This document shows positions 1 through 7,646 of a stretch of 33,256 nucleotides of DNA, in pieces. The stretch's first letter is position 1. Each line of letters starts with the position of its first letter. Below the pieces are notes generated by a model. That model ran no database searches, had not been told where the DNA came from, and worked only from the letters and a program-made list of their open reading frames with translations. This DNA is from a virus, in the IMG/VR virus record IMGVR_UViG_3300031759_000947, positions 1 through 33,256 of that record. One strand, given 5' to 3'. The position numbers were made by a program, and so were the translations under genes.

Positions 1-392
1 TTCTTCTGTTCTTCGCTGTTCCACATTACATAATGCCACGCTTGTTCGATTTCAACAAAGTCCACAAGTTCGTTAAACAAACATGGAAGAAAACGATTAC
101 CAACGTCACTCCAACGGCCAGGGCGGATATCACGAGGGTGGGCAGTAAGAGCATGACTCTTACTAACCCAACGATTGTTGATGTAGTAACGGATGTCATT
201 TAGTCTCTCCGGTATGTAAAGGAAGAATCCTTGAATATTGTCAAGCAATTCTTCTGCGACCCAGTAGCGAAAGTTATGTCGCATTTTAGCAGTGGTACGC
301 CATTCGTCCCAGTCTTCACTAGTAGCGGCACTTAGTTTTTTAGTGCCACGAACCCAATCTGCAAATTTTGTACATGACCAATAATTACGCAT
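1..392 (-). CDS. Conserved phage protein, 3' end outside window
   Basis: An open frame of 130 codons begins MRNYWSCTKFADWVRG and runs off the left edge without a stop, so the C-terminus is missing. It is rich in Trp and Arg, with no signal peptide or membrane segment. It includes the phrase YYINNRWVSKSHALT, which I recall from hypothetical proteins of T4-like and other large phages; I know no function for that family. The ATG lies 8 bases inside the end of the upstream oxygenase gene, as in most junctions of this strand, so it is probably translationally coupled. Confidence 0.75.
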   Translation of the reverse strand, partial: MRNYWSCTKFADWVRGTKKLSAATSEDWDEWRTTAKMRHNFRYWVAEELLDNIQGFFLYIPERLNDIRYYINNRWVSKSHALTAHPRDIRPGRWSDVGNRFLPCLFNELVDFVEIEQAWHYVMWNSEEQK

Positions 393-984
393 TTCTATTC
401 CTTTCTAAAGGATAAGTTTTCATGTTAAACCATCCAGTTATAATATATTTTTCTTGTGTAGGACTAGTTTCACCTCTGTGAGTAAAAGTCCAATCAGGTG
501 GCCAAATAAGTGTTAATCCTTTTTCAGCCTTAATTTTCATTCCTTGATACAAAAATTCTGTACCGCCTCCATCATCTACTGTATTCAAATAAGTCATAAA
601 GACTAAATGTCTTGTTACAATAGGCCAATCTAATCCTTCTCGTTCTAAATGCCATGCTTTAAAACCGCCGCCTGGAGCATAATATTGTACTTGTGTTGAC
701 TCTATCATGTCAACCGCATCGATTTTAGAATGAGGATATTTTTGATAGTATGCGTTCAAACATTTGAATAAATGCTTCAAATAATAATACGGAACTTGCC
801 CCGGCGGTAACATTAAATCGATTGAATCTTTTTTAGACTTGTCAACTTCTTTGTTTGCACCGTACAATCCTGGACTTAAATTTGAACTTGTTTTATGCAA
901 CTCTATAAGACGATCGCATACTGTTGGGTCAATATACCACCCCATGATAAAATTGTTTTGGGAATTTAAATAGTGCTCTTCCAT
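385..984 (-). CDS. 2OG-Fe(II) oxygenase, prolyl 4-hydroxylase-like
   Basis: A 199-aa protein of the size typical for phage P4H-like dioxygenases. The double-stranded beta-helix ligand set is visible: H112-x-E114 (in KAWHLERE), distal H169 (in FTHRGE), and K179 in EKYIITGW as the probable 2-oxoglutarate carboxylate binder. The iron triad therefore appears complete, with Glu in place of the commoner Asp. Such enzymes hydroxylate protein, peptide or nucleobase substrates using O2 and 2-oxoglutarate; the substrate here is unknown. The start overlaps the preceding small gene by 19 bases. An internal Met14 is an alternative start, but it would remove residues leading into the first strand. It is the only oxygenase of the left half. 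Confidence 0.82.
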   Translation of the reverse strand: MEEHYLNSQNNFIMGWYIDPTVCDRLIELHKTSSNLSPGLYGANKEVDKSKKDSIDLMLPPGQVPYYYLKHLFKCLNAYYQKYPHSKIDAVDMIESTQVQYYAPGGGFKAWHLEREGLDWPIVTRHLVFMTYLNTVDDGGGTEFLYQGMKIKAEKGLTLIWPPDWTFTHRGETSPTQEKYIITGWFNMKTYPLERNRNA

Positions 985-1211
985 GAATTTACTGGTTCCG
1001 CCTTAATTTCATCTTCTGTACAACTAAGAGGTTTACCATTTTCATTTAAAAATGTAGTACCCCAAATTTTACCGCCGTGTTCAAATTCAACATAAGTTTC
1101 GCCGTACGCACAGAATTTTCGAGTAATGACATCCTCACCTGGTTCAGGCCAACATATAATTGCCACTACTACGGCTAATAGAGCACACGAAATTTTTGTA
1201 AAACGATTCAT
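966..1211 (-). CDS. Small exported or membrane-anchored protein
   Basis: An 81-aa product starting MNRFTKISCALLAVVVAIICW. It has a short basic N-terminus, then about 15 hydrophobic residues, then a soluble domain of some 55 residues with two cysteines (in RKFCAYGE and PLSCTEDE) that could form a disulfide in the periplasm. I prefer this ATG, which lies 1 base after the ligase stop, over a GTG five codons upstream that would fall inside the ligase gene. The family is not recognised. Its position in the ligase operon says little about function. Confidence 0.6.
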   Translation of the reverse strand: MNRFTKISCALLAVVVAIICWPEPGEDVITRKFCAYGETYVEFEHGGKIWGTTFLNENGKPLSCTEDEIKAEPVNSWKSTI

Positions 1212-1212
1212 G

Positions 1213-2532
1213 TTAAATTTTTTCACCAGCTGTAAATCCTCTAAATCCTTTAAAACGTGGAAATCTTAGACTGTATGATCCGTCTTGATTTTGAGTAACC
1301 GCATCAGCACGAACTTCAACAATATTACCAAGCAGGCTACCACGATCGGACCAAAAAGAATCGCGGTCATTATCAGTGAATCCTGAGCCAACGTTGACTT
1401 TAATAAGTTTACCATCATCCTCACCTTCGCATACAAATGCACCTAATTTACCTACATTTTTACCTGTACCTTCTTCTACTGCGGTTACTGCCAGGCTGAC
1501 TTCAATGAATGGTTTCATTTTTAACCAACTAACTGTTCGCTTGCATTCGTAAGGTGCATGCGGATCCTTAATCATAATACCTTCATATCCACCTGCAATA
1601 GCCTGTGCATTAATTTCTTTAAATCGTTTTTGTCCATCATCCGTGTCCAAATTGACTTCTTCGAATGTTACATATTTCACATTGGGCAATTCTTCTTCAT
1701 GTTCGTCTACCCATGTAGATACCATTTTACTACGAACATACTGCGGATAATCACTACTACCTGCTTCAAAGTGTGCCAGTTGACAAAAATCAAACAAATA
1801 TAATATGGCGTCATTTGCCTGTACATCACTCTTGCGATGTACTTGTTTCATTAAGTCTTGGAAACTGCTAGACATGATTTCACCATCTAAAATCAAATCA
1901 AATGGTGGAGGATTCTTTTTAACTACAGCACTAATCTGTTCTGCAATATGTGGAAAATTTACAAGTTCTTTACCATTGCGACTAAACATATCTACCCGAC
2001 CATCTACCCGCACAACTGTAATAACTCGAACACCGTCTAATTTAACTTCAACCATTTTGAGACCAGCAACTTTGGTTTCATGATTGGCACTGTCATGAGC
2101 AAGTTGACAAGCAAATACAGGAATGGCGTAGTTAGGATAATTCTTTTCCACTACTTTGTTGATAGTCTTTTCGCTTACGCCACAGCGTAAGTCTTTAATA
2201 AGGATACGACGATACCAGCCATTCCATTCTTTCTTGGTGGCTGATTTCATCATAGTTTCGATCATAGTCCTTGCTGTATTACCGGTGACATTGCGAGTAG
2301 TGAAACCAGTAAGAGCGAGAGTAAAACTATCCCAAGGTAACCCAGGCCCATCTTCATCTTGTTTCTCCGGTATTTGTTTAAGTCCAAAAGTAATCATTGG
2401 ATCTAGTGCAAGCCTGCAACCTTCAAAAAATTCATTATTGCCTTCTAGGGCAATAGCTTCAATGATGGCTTCTTTGTTTAGACGACTAGGATGACTTTCC
2501 AAATCCCAAATATGACTAGCACAACGACTCAT
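1213..2532 (-). CDS. ATP-dependent DNA ligase, T4 gp30-like
   Basis: A 439-aa ligase, slightly shorter than T4 gp30 (487 aa). The nucleotidyltransferase motifs are in order: motif I EVKLDGVR with the adenylated lysine at K164, motif Ia around RNGKELVNFPH, motif III LILDGEIMS, motif IV GYEGIMIK and motif V WLKMKPF. An OB-fold region follows (GSGFTDNDRD, VEVRADAVT). It seals nicks in phage DNA during replication and recombination. It is the first gene after a sigma70-type promoter (TTGACT-17-TATAAT) and has a good ribosome binding site (TTGGAG, 6 bases before ATG). The motif I lysine and motif IV glutamate are intact. Confidence 0.95.
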   Translation of the reverse strand: MSRCASHIWDLESHPSRLNKEAIIEAIALEGNNEFFEGCRLALDPMITFGLKQIPEKQDEDGPGLPWDSFTLALTGFTTRNVTGNTARTMIETMMKSATKKEWNGWYRRILIKDLRCGVSEKTINKVVEKNYPNYAIPVFACQLAHDSANHETKVAGLKMVEVKLDGVRVITVVRVDGRVDMFSRNGKELVNFPHIAEQISAVVKKNPPPFDLILDGEIMSSSFQDLMKQVHRKSDVQANDAILYLFDFCQLAHFEAGSSDYPQYVRSKMVSTWVDEHEEELPNVKYVTFEEVNLDTDDGQKRFKEINAQAIAGGYEGIMIKDPHAPYECKRTVSWLKMKPFIEVSLAVTAVEEGTGKNVGKLGAFVCEGEDDGKLIKVNVGSGFTDNDRDSFWSDRGSLLGNIVEVRADAVTQNQDGSYSLRFPRFKGFRGFTAGEKI

Positions 2533-2564
2533 AAAGACTCCAATAATTATTTGTATAAGTTTGT

Positions 2565-2593
2565 ATTATACAGAGTAATTATCAATAAGTCAA
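2565..2593 (-). promoter_or_regulatory. Sigma70-type promoter for DNA ligase
   Basis: On the minus strand TTGACT (2588-2593) and TATAAT (2565-2570) are separated by exactly 17 bp, 33 bp before the ligase ATG. The -35 overlaps the end of the upstream metallopeptidase gene. It matches the host housekeeping consensus in 11 of 12 positions. Confidence 0.8.
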
Positions 2594-3307
2594 CCAGAGG
2601 TTAGTTCTAAATGGTTTGCCTTCGTAGGCATTTTCTAAATTACGTAGAATTAAGTTTTTCATTCTGCGTATAATTGGATGATTGTGGTTGTAGTTAAATG
2701 CTTTTAAATAACTATTCCAAGTTGAGTTTTTATGTCTACGGCAAATATCGGAATCTAAATATTTGCCAATATTGTTAGGATCGTATCCAAAACGATCAAT
2801 TAGTTCACAGGCAGTATTGAACGCATGAGCTCCCATTTCATCTGTATCACCATAGTATTCCTGTTCTTTACGAGTTTTGTTTAATTCTGCTGTACTTTGG
2901 TATCCAGGAATAGTTTTAAAATTTCTAGCACGAAACTGTCGCATGTGTACAACTTCGTGTAGAACAACATCGGCAAAACGAAAAGCCATACGTTTGAAAC
3001 GATATTGGGTAAGTTTTATTTTGGTCTGGTCTGGATTAAAATTGAAATTAACTTCTATTGCAGGTTTACCCTTTTTATCCAGTCCACTATAGTAGACTCC
3101 GCCCAAAAAAATACAACCCATTGTGGTCGGAGCATGTATGCACTTTTTAAGTTTTATCGGTAAGTAATGCTTAACATGCCTATTAATACGCTTTTGAATT
3201 TGGCTGGGAGATAAATCTTTGCCTACTATTTCACTGTTAAGTGAGTAGAACATAGAGTATAAAGAACTTCTATCAAGTTTAGACCAATCAAACGGTAGTT
3301 GGGCCAT
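2582..3307 (-). CDS. SprT-like HExxH zinc metallopeptidase-like protein
   Basis: A 241-aa protein with the zinc-binding signature in VVLHEVVHMRQF, about residues 116-127. A helix around GDTDEMGAHAFNTA could supply the third ligand. This layout resembles SprT/zincin-like proteins found in many phages. No signal peptide or membrane segment is seen, so it should act in the cytoplasm. The substrate is unknown. It is a one-gene unit with its own TATAAATA octamer and an AGGAG ribosome binding site. The start ATG (MAQLPFDW) is fixed by that site. It could equally be an inactive structural zincin, but both histidines and the glutamate are present. Confidence 0.7.
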   Translation of the reverse strand: MAQLPFDWSKLDRSSLYSMFYSLNSEIVGKDLSPSQIQKRINRHVKHYLPIKLKKCIHAPTTMGCIFLGGVYYSGLDKKGKPAIEVNFNFNPDQTKIKLTQYRFKRMAFRFADVVLHEVVHMRQFRARNFKTIPGYQSTAELNKTRKEQEYYGDTDEMGAHAFNTACELIDRFGYDPNNIGKYLDSDICRRHKNSTWNSYLKAFNYNHNHPIIRRMKNLILRNLENAYEGKPFRTNLWLTY

Positions 3308-3327
3308 AGCACACTCCTAGACATAGC

Positions 3328-3335
3328 TATTTATA
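3328..3335 (-). promoter_or_regulatory. T4-type late promoter octamer TATAAATA
   Basis: A perfect TATAAATA on the minus strand, 20 bases before the ATG of the HExxH gene, followed by TAGGAG as ribosome binding site. T4 late promoters consist of this octamer at about -13 to -6. It is the only perfect copy I saw on the left side. Confidence 0.6.
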
Positions 3336-3366
3336 CTATACTATGAAACCCAATTATATACACACT

Positions 3367-3957
3367 TTATGGGCGTTTTGTCACGATTTCGTCAATCAAT
3401 CCAAAATCTAGTGCTTCTTGGGCACTCATAAAGTTATCCCGTTCCATAGCTGTATAAAACTCATCAAACGTCCTGCCCTTACTATTATGGTTAACATATA
3501 GTTGGGTAAGATTTTGCTTCATTTTTAGGATTTCTTTTACTTGGATTTCCATGTCTGTAGCCTGTCCGCCAGCACCACCCGAAGGTTGGTGAATCATGTG
3601 ACGAGCGTTTGGGAGCATTTTTCTTTTACCTGGTGCGCCAGCAGTGGCGAGTAAACTACCCATTGAGCAAGCCTGACCCATGACTACTGTTGCAACATCA
3701 GGTTTGATAAATTGCATAGTGTCATAGATAGCCATGCCAGCTGTAACCACTCCGCCCGGACTGTTAATAAAGAAAGTAATATCTTCATTACCCTGACTTT
3801 CTAAAAACAATAGTTGGGCAACTAGCAAACTAGCTGAATGCTCGTTTACATCTGTGTCCAACATGACGATACGGTCCTTGAGTAAGCGACTGTAAATATC
3901 ATAACTGCGTTCACCTCGAGCTTCTTGCTCGATTACCATCGGTACTAAATTAGGCAT
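3367..3957 (-). CDS. clpP: ATP-dependent Clp protease proteolytic subunit
   Basis: A full-length 196-aa ClpP (bacterial ClpP is about 195-207 aa). The catalytic triad is intact: S98 in GQACSMGS, H123 in MIHQPSGG and D174 in MERDNFMS. The N-terminal segment [19 protein letters not shown] and the oxyanion-loop glycines NSPGG are typical. It forms the barrel peptidase that works with a host ClpX or ClpA unfoldase; no partner ATPase is in this window, so it may redirect host Clp machinery. Phage ClpPs often sit near virion maturation functions. A GAGGA ribosome binding site lies just before the ATG, inside the end of the upstream 48-aa gene. Confidence 0.97.
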   Translation of the reverse strand: MPNLVPMVIEQEARGERSYDIYSRLLKDRIVMLDTDVNEHSASLLVAQLLFLESQGNEDITFFINSPGGVVTAGMAIYDTMQFIKPDVATVVMGQACSMGSLLATAGAPGKRKMLPNARHMIHQPSGGAGGQATDMEIQVKEILKMKQNLTQLYVNHNSKGRTFDEFYTAMERDNFMSAQEALDFGLIDEIVTKRP

Positions 3958-4096
3958 TGTTTTCCTCTATTTTATCAATTCCATAAAAACTTTGAAACGG
4001 TATACTATATACCGAATAATGCAATGCTTCGTTAATTGTTGCAAAATATTTAACGAGCATATCGCCTGTTGTTGAATAATATCTTAACTTATACAT
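3950..4096 (-). CDS. 48-aa conserved phage peptide upstream of clpP
   Basis: A short gene encoding [20 protein letters not shown]... and ending IDKIEENNA. It starts inside the end of the MazG-like gene (8-base overlap) and stops 8 bases inside clpP. That double overlap, the in-frame ATG and the protein-like composition support it as real. Small basic/aromatic peptides of this look (KLRYY..., SFYGID) recur in large marine phages as I recall; no function is known to me. It has no signal or membrane segment. Confidence 0.65.
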   Translation of the reverse strand: MYKLRYYSTTGDMLVKYFATINEALHYSVYSIPFQSFYGIDKIEENNA

Positions 4097-4460
4097 TTTT
4101 CTTTGTAAATGGTTCTAAATTTGGTGGAACCCACCCGACTGGCTTTAATACCTTACCGTCTTCACGCTTACGCACAAGTCCAGTTTCTTTATCAATTTTA
4201 GCAAAGTTGGTACCCATAACTTCTCGCCAACCACCTTCGCCATCAAAGCCAGCACTATGGATAGCACCGATAGTAACAACTAAAATGTCTTCTAATGCAT
4301 CAAGAGTCTCTACCATATCATTATTATTGATAGCTTCTTTGAGCTCTTTGAATTCTTCTTCAATTAAATTGACGTAAAGGCCAAACTGCTCTTTATTAAA
4401 GGAGTCAACTGTTTGCCCGCAGGCCTTCATAAATTTTTCTTGATCTCTAAATAGGTTCAT
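4089..4460 (-). CDS. MazG-like nucleotide pyrophosphohydrolase
   Basis: A 123-aa all-alpha NTP pyrophosphohydrolase-like protein. It has the acidic metal-binding helices expected of the MazG/HisE superfamily: LIEEEFKEL (E34-E36, E39) and ETLDALEDIL (E51, D54, E57, D58), followed by the TNFAKID segment often seen in phage members. It would hydrolyse NTPs or dNTPs to the monophosphate and PPi, to adjust the nucleotide pool or alarmone levels. It starts by ATGA overlap with the preceding gene, so it is translationally coupled. Confidence 0.85.
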   Translation of the reverse strand: MNLFRDQEKFMKACGQTVDSFNKEQFGLYVNLIEEEFKELKEAINNNDMVETLDALEDILVVTIGAIHSAGFDGEGGWREVMGTNFAKIDKETGLVRKREDGKVLKPVGWVPPNLEPFTKKNV

Positions 4461-4744
4461 TCTGCTACCTCGTATGTTGCTTCAAATATATCTGGCTTAC
4501 AGGCATAAAACTCACCTTGTACACCTTTAATTATCCAGTCACCTTCTGTGGCAATATGTTTCACGGTTAAATGAACACCATCCTCTAGTGTGCCAATTTC
4601 TGCTTCACCTTTGGCAGTAGGGTGTCGTTCTTTACTAAACTTGCCTAAGGAATTGCCGCAAAATTGTTGAAGCTCATGGATGCCACGTTCACTATATTCA
4701 AATTGAATTGCTTCAATTACTACTGGTTTCTTTTTAAATTTCAT
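4457..4744 (-). CDS. Conserved phage protein
   Basis: A 95-aa protein starting MKFKKKPVVIEAIQF. Its C-terminal pattern EGDWIIKGVQGEFYACKPD is one I recognise from many phage hypothetical proteins, where a gatekeeper-like beta domain is followed by KPDIFExTYE. No catalytic residues can be assigned. It overlaps both neighbours by 4 bases (ATGA), placing it firmly in the MazG-like/clpP operon. The start is fixed by the overlap and by the conserved KKPVVIEA opening. Confidence 0.75.
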   Translation of the reverse strand: MKFKKKPVVIEAIQFEYSERGIHELQQFCGNSLGKFSKERHPTAKGEAEIGTLEDGVHLTVKHIATEGDWIIKGVQGEFYACKPDIFEATYEVAE

Positions 4745-4896
4745 GTTGATAACTTTATGTTTAAATAAACTAAGACAGCATTAACCAATGCCCACAAATC
4801 GTCTCCCTTTGAAAAACAATCGATAGCCGCTAGACAACACCAGCCGGCAACGAACATGGCAATCTTAGGTTGGTTGCGGATAAACCATTCATGCAT
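4741..4896 (-). CDS. 51-aa small membrane protein
   Basis: It encodes MHEWFIRNQPKIAMFVAGWC and ends VYLNIKLST. One hydrophobic stretch (IAMFVAGWCCLAAI) and a second, weaker one (LWALVNAVLVYL) suggest one or two membrane passes. It overlaps the upstream gene by 8 bases and the downstream gene by ATGA, which supports reality. The family is not recognised. It follows another membrane protein and may sit with it in the inner membrane. Confidence 0.65.
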   Translation of the reverse strand: MHEWFIRNQPKIAMFVAGWCCLAAIDCFSKGDDLWALVNAVLVYLNIKLST

Positions 4897-5368
4897 TTTC
4901 TTCTTCCTCTATGCCTTCATATTCAGCAAGTTGTTTTTGGAAAGTCTTTAACTGCTCAATCAAATTAGTAATACCGCCATGATTCATAGTAATAGCACTA
5001 TAGCCCATTTTGAACTCTAGCCTGTTATCACTGTTCATTCCTAGACTATAATAAGTTACGGCAGGTTTCTTTGGTTCGGGAGTATAACCGCCACCATCTC
5101 CGCCACCGTGTTCAGGCTCTTTAGGAAATGGAACTACGTTACTAGGTTTCTTAAAAAATAATTTATCTAACATATGATTCTCTCTCATGTTAAGCCAGCG
5201 AGCCAGCGGATTACATACTAACGGTAAAGCTACCATAACAAGCCATACCAACTCTACAAGCATAGTATAGTCTCTGTAAGGACTAAGAGCAACCAATACG
5301 GTTACACTAAGATAAAGAAGACCGCTCCAGAAGAGCCAATGTCCTCCGGTGCGGTCAAACAATTTCAT
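4889..5368 (-). CDS. Two-helix membrane protein with cytoplasmic tail
   Basis: A 159-aa protein with two predicted transmembrane helices in the first 55 residues (HWLFWSGLLYLSVTVLVAL and a second around LVELVWLVMVALPLV). A Pro/Gly-rich linker (EPEHGGGDGGGYTPEPKKP) follows, then a C-terminal domain YYSLGMNSDNRLEFKMGYSA ending in an acidic helix. That C-terminal pattern is familiar from hypothetical proteins of large phages, but I know no function. It is adjacent (1 base) to the SPFH gene, and SPFH proteins usually organise membrane partners, so this may be its partner; that is inference. Confidence 0.7.
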   Translation of the reverse strand: MKLFDRTGGHWLFWSGLLYLSVTVLVALSPYRDYTMLVELVWLVMVALPLVCNPLARWLNMRENHMLDKLFFKKPSNVVPFPKEPEHGGGDGGGYTPEPKKPAVTYYSLGMNSDNRLEFKMGYSAITMNHGGITNLIEQLKTFQKQLAEYEGIEEEENA

Positions 5369-5369
5369 A

Positions 5370-6302
5370 TTACTTGCCCAAGTTCAAGAATGGAACTGCG
5401 CCACTTGCCATTGTACTAGGCAACTTGCCGTCCCACTTTTCAATTGCCTGCAACTGAACATATTGTACGCCACCGTTAGATTGGATAGCCTGTGCTTGGA
5501 TAGCAATAGCCTTAGCTTCACCATCCGCTTGTGCAATACGTTGTTCAGCTTCTACTTTGATACGAGCCAAGTCTTGTTCAGCCTTTTGCTTGTTCTGTGT
5601 AGCAATAACTTTCTGTTCAACAGCCGCTTGATATTCTTGACTGAATCCAAAGTTAACCAAACTGATTTCACTGATATCCAAACCGTACTTGCCTACTTTA
5701 TTCTGTAGTTCAGTATGGATAGCCGCACTTACCTCATCACGCTTGGTTACCAATTCTTCACTGTTATAGTGGGCAGTGGTAGCTTTGAATGATTCGTTAA
5801 TAGCTGGCAACAGGATCTTGTTTTCTAAATCCAAACCAAACTCTTTGTACATAGTAGCGGCCTTGGCACCATCAATACGATAGTTAACTACGATGTCTGT
5901 ATGCACAACCTGCAAGTCTTTAGTACCTGCTTGAGCACCTTTCAAGTCCGCTTTTACAACACGAACTTCAACTTCCTTAACCTGACTGATTGGGTTTACA
6001 AAATGCAAACCTTCACTCAGTGTTTCTGGATTAACAGTTCCTAGCGTAACCTGTACACCAATGTAACCTGCTGGTACGATTGTAAATGACTCAAATGCTG
6101 TAAACAAGATTACAGGTAACAAAGACAACACCCAAAGACGTTTGAGCATACTTGGATGTGCTTTGATACTGTCTGTATCTTCCTTGATACGCTTGGCATA
6201 AGCAACTGCGTTTTCATAATTGGTTTTGTTGTTATAATCAACTAGGCCAAGGCCCACTAAGACTACAATACCAAATAATACCCCAACAACGATTGTGAAC
6301 AT
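5370..6302 (-). CDS. SPFH/Band 7 (prohibitin/stomatin-like) membrane protein
   Basis: A 310-aa protein. An N-terminal membrane helix (MFTIVVGVLFGIVVLVGLGL) and a second hydrophobic segment near residues 56-75 come first. Then comes the SPFH domain starting TIVPAGYIGVQVTLGTV, with the typical LHFVNP and IVVNYRID strands, and a heptad-rich region NKQKAEQDLARIKVEAEQRI. The prohibitin-like C-terminus reads LQAIEKWDGKLPSTM. Prohibitin-like proteins oligomerise into membrane rings that regulate FtsH proteolysis in bacteria; phage copies may protect phage proteins or reshape host membranes (inference). The length matches stomatin/prohibitin. Confidence 0.93.
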   Translation of the reverse strand: MFTIVVGVLFGIVVLVGLGLVDYNNKTNYENAVAYAKRIKEDTDSIKAHPSMLKRLWVLSLLPVILFTAFESFTIVPAGYIGVQVTLGTVNPETLSEGLHFVNPISQVKEVEVRVVKADLKGAQAGTKDLQVVHTDIVVNYRIDGAKAATMYKEFGLDLENKILLPAINESFKATTAHYNSEELVTKRDEVSAAIHTELQNKVGKYGLDISEISLVNFGFSQEYQAAVEQKVIATQNKQKAEQDLARIKVEAEQRIAQADGEAKAIAIQAQAIQSNGGVQYVQLQAIEKWDGKLPSTMASGAVPFLNLGK

Positions 6303-6310
6303 ATTTTTCC

Positions 6311-6862
6311 TTAATTCATTTCTTTAAATGCTTGTTCTTGGCGACTTGCCGCGAACTCGCGTTGTTTTGCGGCTTCTTTAGCCTTACGCAAAATATTAGC
6401 ATCACCTGTTGGCAAGGCCACTAATACATAAGTACGGAACCGTGTACCTTCTGCTACACGCTTGACTTCACGAACTTCTACACCAGTTAAGTCTACATCC
6501 TTACAACTCATGCGAATAGCTGATTCACTAAGCTCTGTACTAGTCACTTCGCTGTCTGTACGATAAATCTTAGTACGCTGGTTAGCAGTACCACCAGCGG
6601 TCATACAAATCTTTGCAAATGCATCTGCTTTGGCTTTGATATCACTCATACTGAAGTCTGAGCTTACAGCGGTACCAGATTCAAATACTGCACTATTACT
6701 GAGAGGTAGTTTAGTCATCCAGTCTGGTGCTTTACTCAAAGCTCGTTCGACATAACGTTCTTGACGTTCACGTTCATTGTCAGCTCGCTTTTGATAAGGA
6801 TCAGTTGTACCACAAGCCGCCAGCATAGCAACAATTGGTACTAGTAGTAAAGATTTTTTCAT
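6311..6862 (-). CDS. LPP20-like lipoprotein
   Basis: A 183-aa product from the ATG that gives a clean lipoprotein signal MKKSLLLVPIVAMLAAC, with the lipidated Cys17 in an LAAC lipobox. A GGAAAG ribosome binding site lies 7 bases upstream. Longer reading to an upstream start would spoil the signal. The mature part has a charged helix (NERERQERYVERAL), then a compact domain where FESGTAVSSDFSMSDIKAKADAFAKICM resembles the helix of LPP20-type outer-envelope lipoproteins. The function is unknown. It lies at the end of a cluster of small envelope genes. Confidence 0.75.
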   Translation of the reverse strand: MKKSLLLVPIVAMLAACGTTDPYQKRADNERERQERYVERALSKAPDWMTKLPLSNSAVFESGTAVSSDFSMSDIKAKADAFAKICMTAGGTANQRTKIYRTDSEVTSTELSESAIRMSCKDVDLTGVEVREVKRVAEGTRFRTYVLVALPTGDANILRKAKEAAKQREFAASRQEQAFKEMN

Positions 6863-6863
6863 A

Positions 6864-6998
6864 TTAATTCTTTCCGCGGAGTCCGCCAATAAAGCCTTTA
6901 ATAAATCCGTAGACTGCATATAAGATACCACCTAGCACAAATAATACAGACACGTCAGTCCAAAAATACATCATTCCGTGATTAAAAAATGAATTCAT
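6864..6998 (-). CDS. 44-aa single-helix membrane peptide
   Basis: It encodes MNSFFNHGMMYFWTDVSVLF and then a glycine-spaced hydrophobic helix ending GFIGGLRGKN. It starts by TAATG overlap with the entericidin-like gene and ends 1 base before the next ATG, a spacing that supports a real gene. One membrane helix with a basic C-terminus could be holin- or spanin-related or an accessory membrane peptide; nothing decides. Confidence 0.55.
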   Translation of the reverse strand: MNSFFNHGMMYFWTDVSVLFVLGGILYAVYGFIKGFIGGLRGKN

Positions 6999-7120
6999 TA
7001 TTTTCCACCCATTTGTTCTTTTGTCCATTCTGCGGACGATTGAATATCCTTACCAATGCCTGCTACAGTCGAGCAAGCGGCAAGGGCCGAAACTAAAATC
7101 AATGCAAACAATGTTTTCAT
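6998..7120 (-). CDS. Entericidin A/B-like small lipoprotein
   Basis: A 40-aa lipoprotein. The signal MKTLFALILVSALAAC has a lipidation Cys16, followed by STVAGIGKDIQSSAEWTKEQ. The CxTxxGxGxDIQ pattern right after the lipidated cysteine is characteristic of the entericidin family, a tiny toxin/antidote lipoprotein pair of Gram-negative bacteria. Only one such peptide is present here. It overlaps both neighbours (ATGA upstream, TAATG downstream). It could perturb the outer membrane at lysis or block superinfection (inference). It strongly implies a Gram-negative host. Confidence 0.75.
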   Translation of the reverse strand: MKTLFALILVSALAACSTVAGIGKDIQSSAEWTKEQMGGK

Positions 7121-7248
7121 TTTGTTTTCTCCAATGTAGTTGTAACAATAGCATTAGTAGTATCTACAGCAGTACCAAACAAATTCTTAGTAACCGCAGG
7201 ATACAAAACTGCCAAAGTTAAAACAATGCCTAAAATAACGCCTTTCAT
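7117..7248 (-). CDS. 43-aa membrane-anchored peptide
   Basis: It encodes MKGVILGIVLTLAVLYPAVT followed by a polar tail with Thr-rich TAVDTTNAIVTTTLEK. One N-terminal hydrophobic helix with no lipobox suggests an uncleaved anchor. It is the first gene after a perfect sigma70-type promoter and overlaps the entericidin-like gene by ATGA. The paired arrangement of an anchored peptide and a short lipoprotein is reminiscent of spanin pairs, but the proline-rich o-spanin feature is absent. Confidence 0.6.
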   Translation of the reverse strand: MKGVILGIVLTLAVLYPAVTKNLFGTAVDTTNAIVTTTLEKTK

Positions 7249-7283
7249 ACTATTGCCTTTCTATGTTTGTTGAACATGTCTAT

Positions 7284-7312
7284 ATTATACTATAACAATT
7301 ACCACTTGTCAA
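7284..7312 (-). promoter_or_regulatory. Perfect sigma70 consensus promoter
   Basis: Minus-strand TTGACA (7307-7312), a 17-bp spacer and TATAAT (7284-7289), 35 bp before the ATG of the 43-aa gene. The -35 lies within the end of the upstream gene. It reads toward the lipoprotein/SPFH/clpP unit. Confidence 0.85.
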
Positions 7313-7646
7313 CTACGATCCAGTTGTTTTCATCTTTTGGATCTACCTGACAAATAACACCAAAATAGTCTTTAATTTTTTTATCAACTACTCCAGATTC
7401 TTCAAACAATCGACATTTATGTCCGTTGTACTTAAAATACTTTTTGACAGCAGATTCGTTGACTTCGCTTTCCAAAATGGTATCACCGATTTTAACTCGT
7501 AGGTCGACTCCTCCAGTTTCTTTACAAATAGTAGCAGTTTCGTTACTGACTTTGCCGTCTTTCTCAATAGTAACTGTGGTAGTTTTACATTCGTTGGCAA
7601 CTGCCAGCTGACTCACCAAAAGCATTAAGAATAGTATTTTTTTCAT
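7299..7646 (-). CDS. Small secreted protein with disulfide-type cysteines
   Basis: A 115-aa product starting MKKILFLMLLVSQLAVANEC. This is a standard cleavable signal peptide with a likely AVA-N cleavage site. The mature part carries four cysteines (NECKT, TICKE, HKCRL, VICQV) suited to two disulfides in the periplasm. The start is set by ATGA overlap with the upstream lipoprotein gene and the clean signal sequence; a longer N-terminal reading would bury the signal. The family is not recognised. Confidence 0.65.
   Translation of the reverse strand: MKKILFLMLLVSQLAVANECKTTTVTIEKDGKVSNETATICKETGGVDLRVKIGDTILESEVNESAVKKYFKYNGHKCRLFEESGVVDKKIKDYFGVICQVDPKDENNWIVVDKW

Noticed and set aside
1558-2494. 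Open frames on the plus strand opposite the DNA ligase gene (1558-1803, 1805-2083, 2156-2494)
   Set aside because: They lie fully antisense to a gene with intact ligase motifs, have no ribosome binding site or recognisable domain, and have unnatural composition.
3353-3381. A second sigma70 promoter around TATAAT at 3353-3358 (minus)
   Set aside because: The -35 position at 17 bp reads ACAAAA, a poor match, so only the TATAAATA octamer nearer the gene is reported.
5349-5708. Hydrophobic plus-strand frame opposite the SPFH gene
   Set aside because: It is a shadow of the SPFH coding frame. The minus strand has clear domain evidence and continuous operon overlaps.
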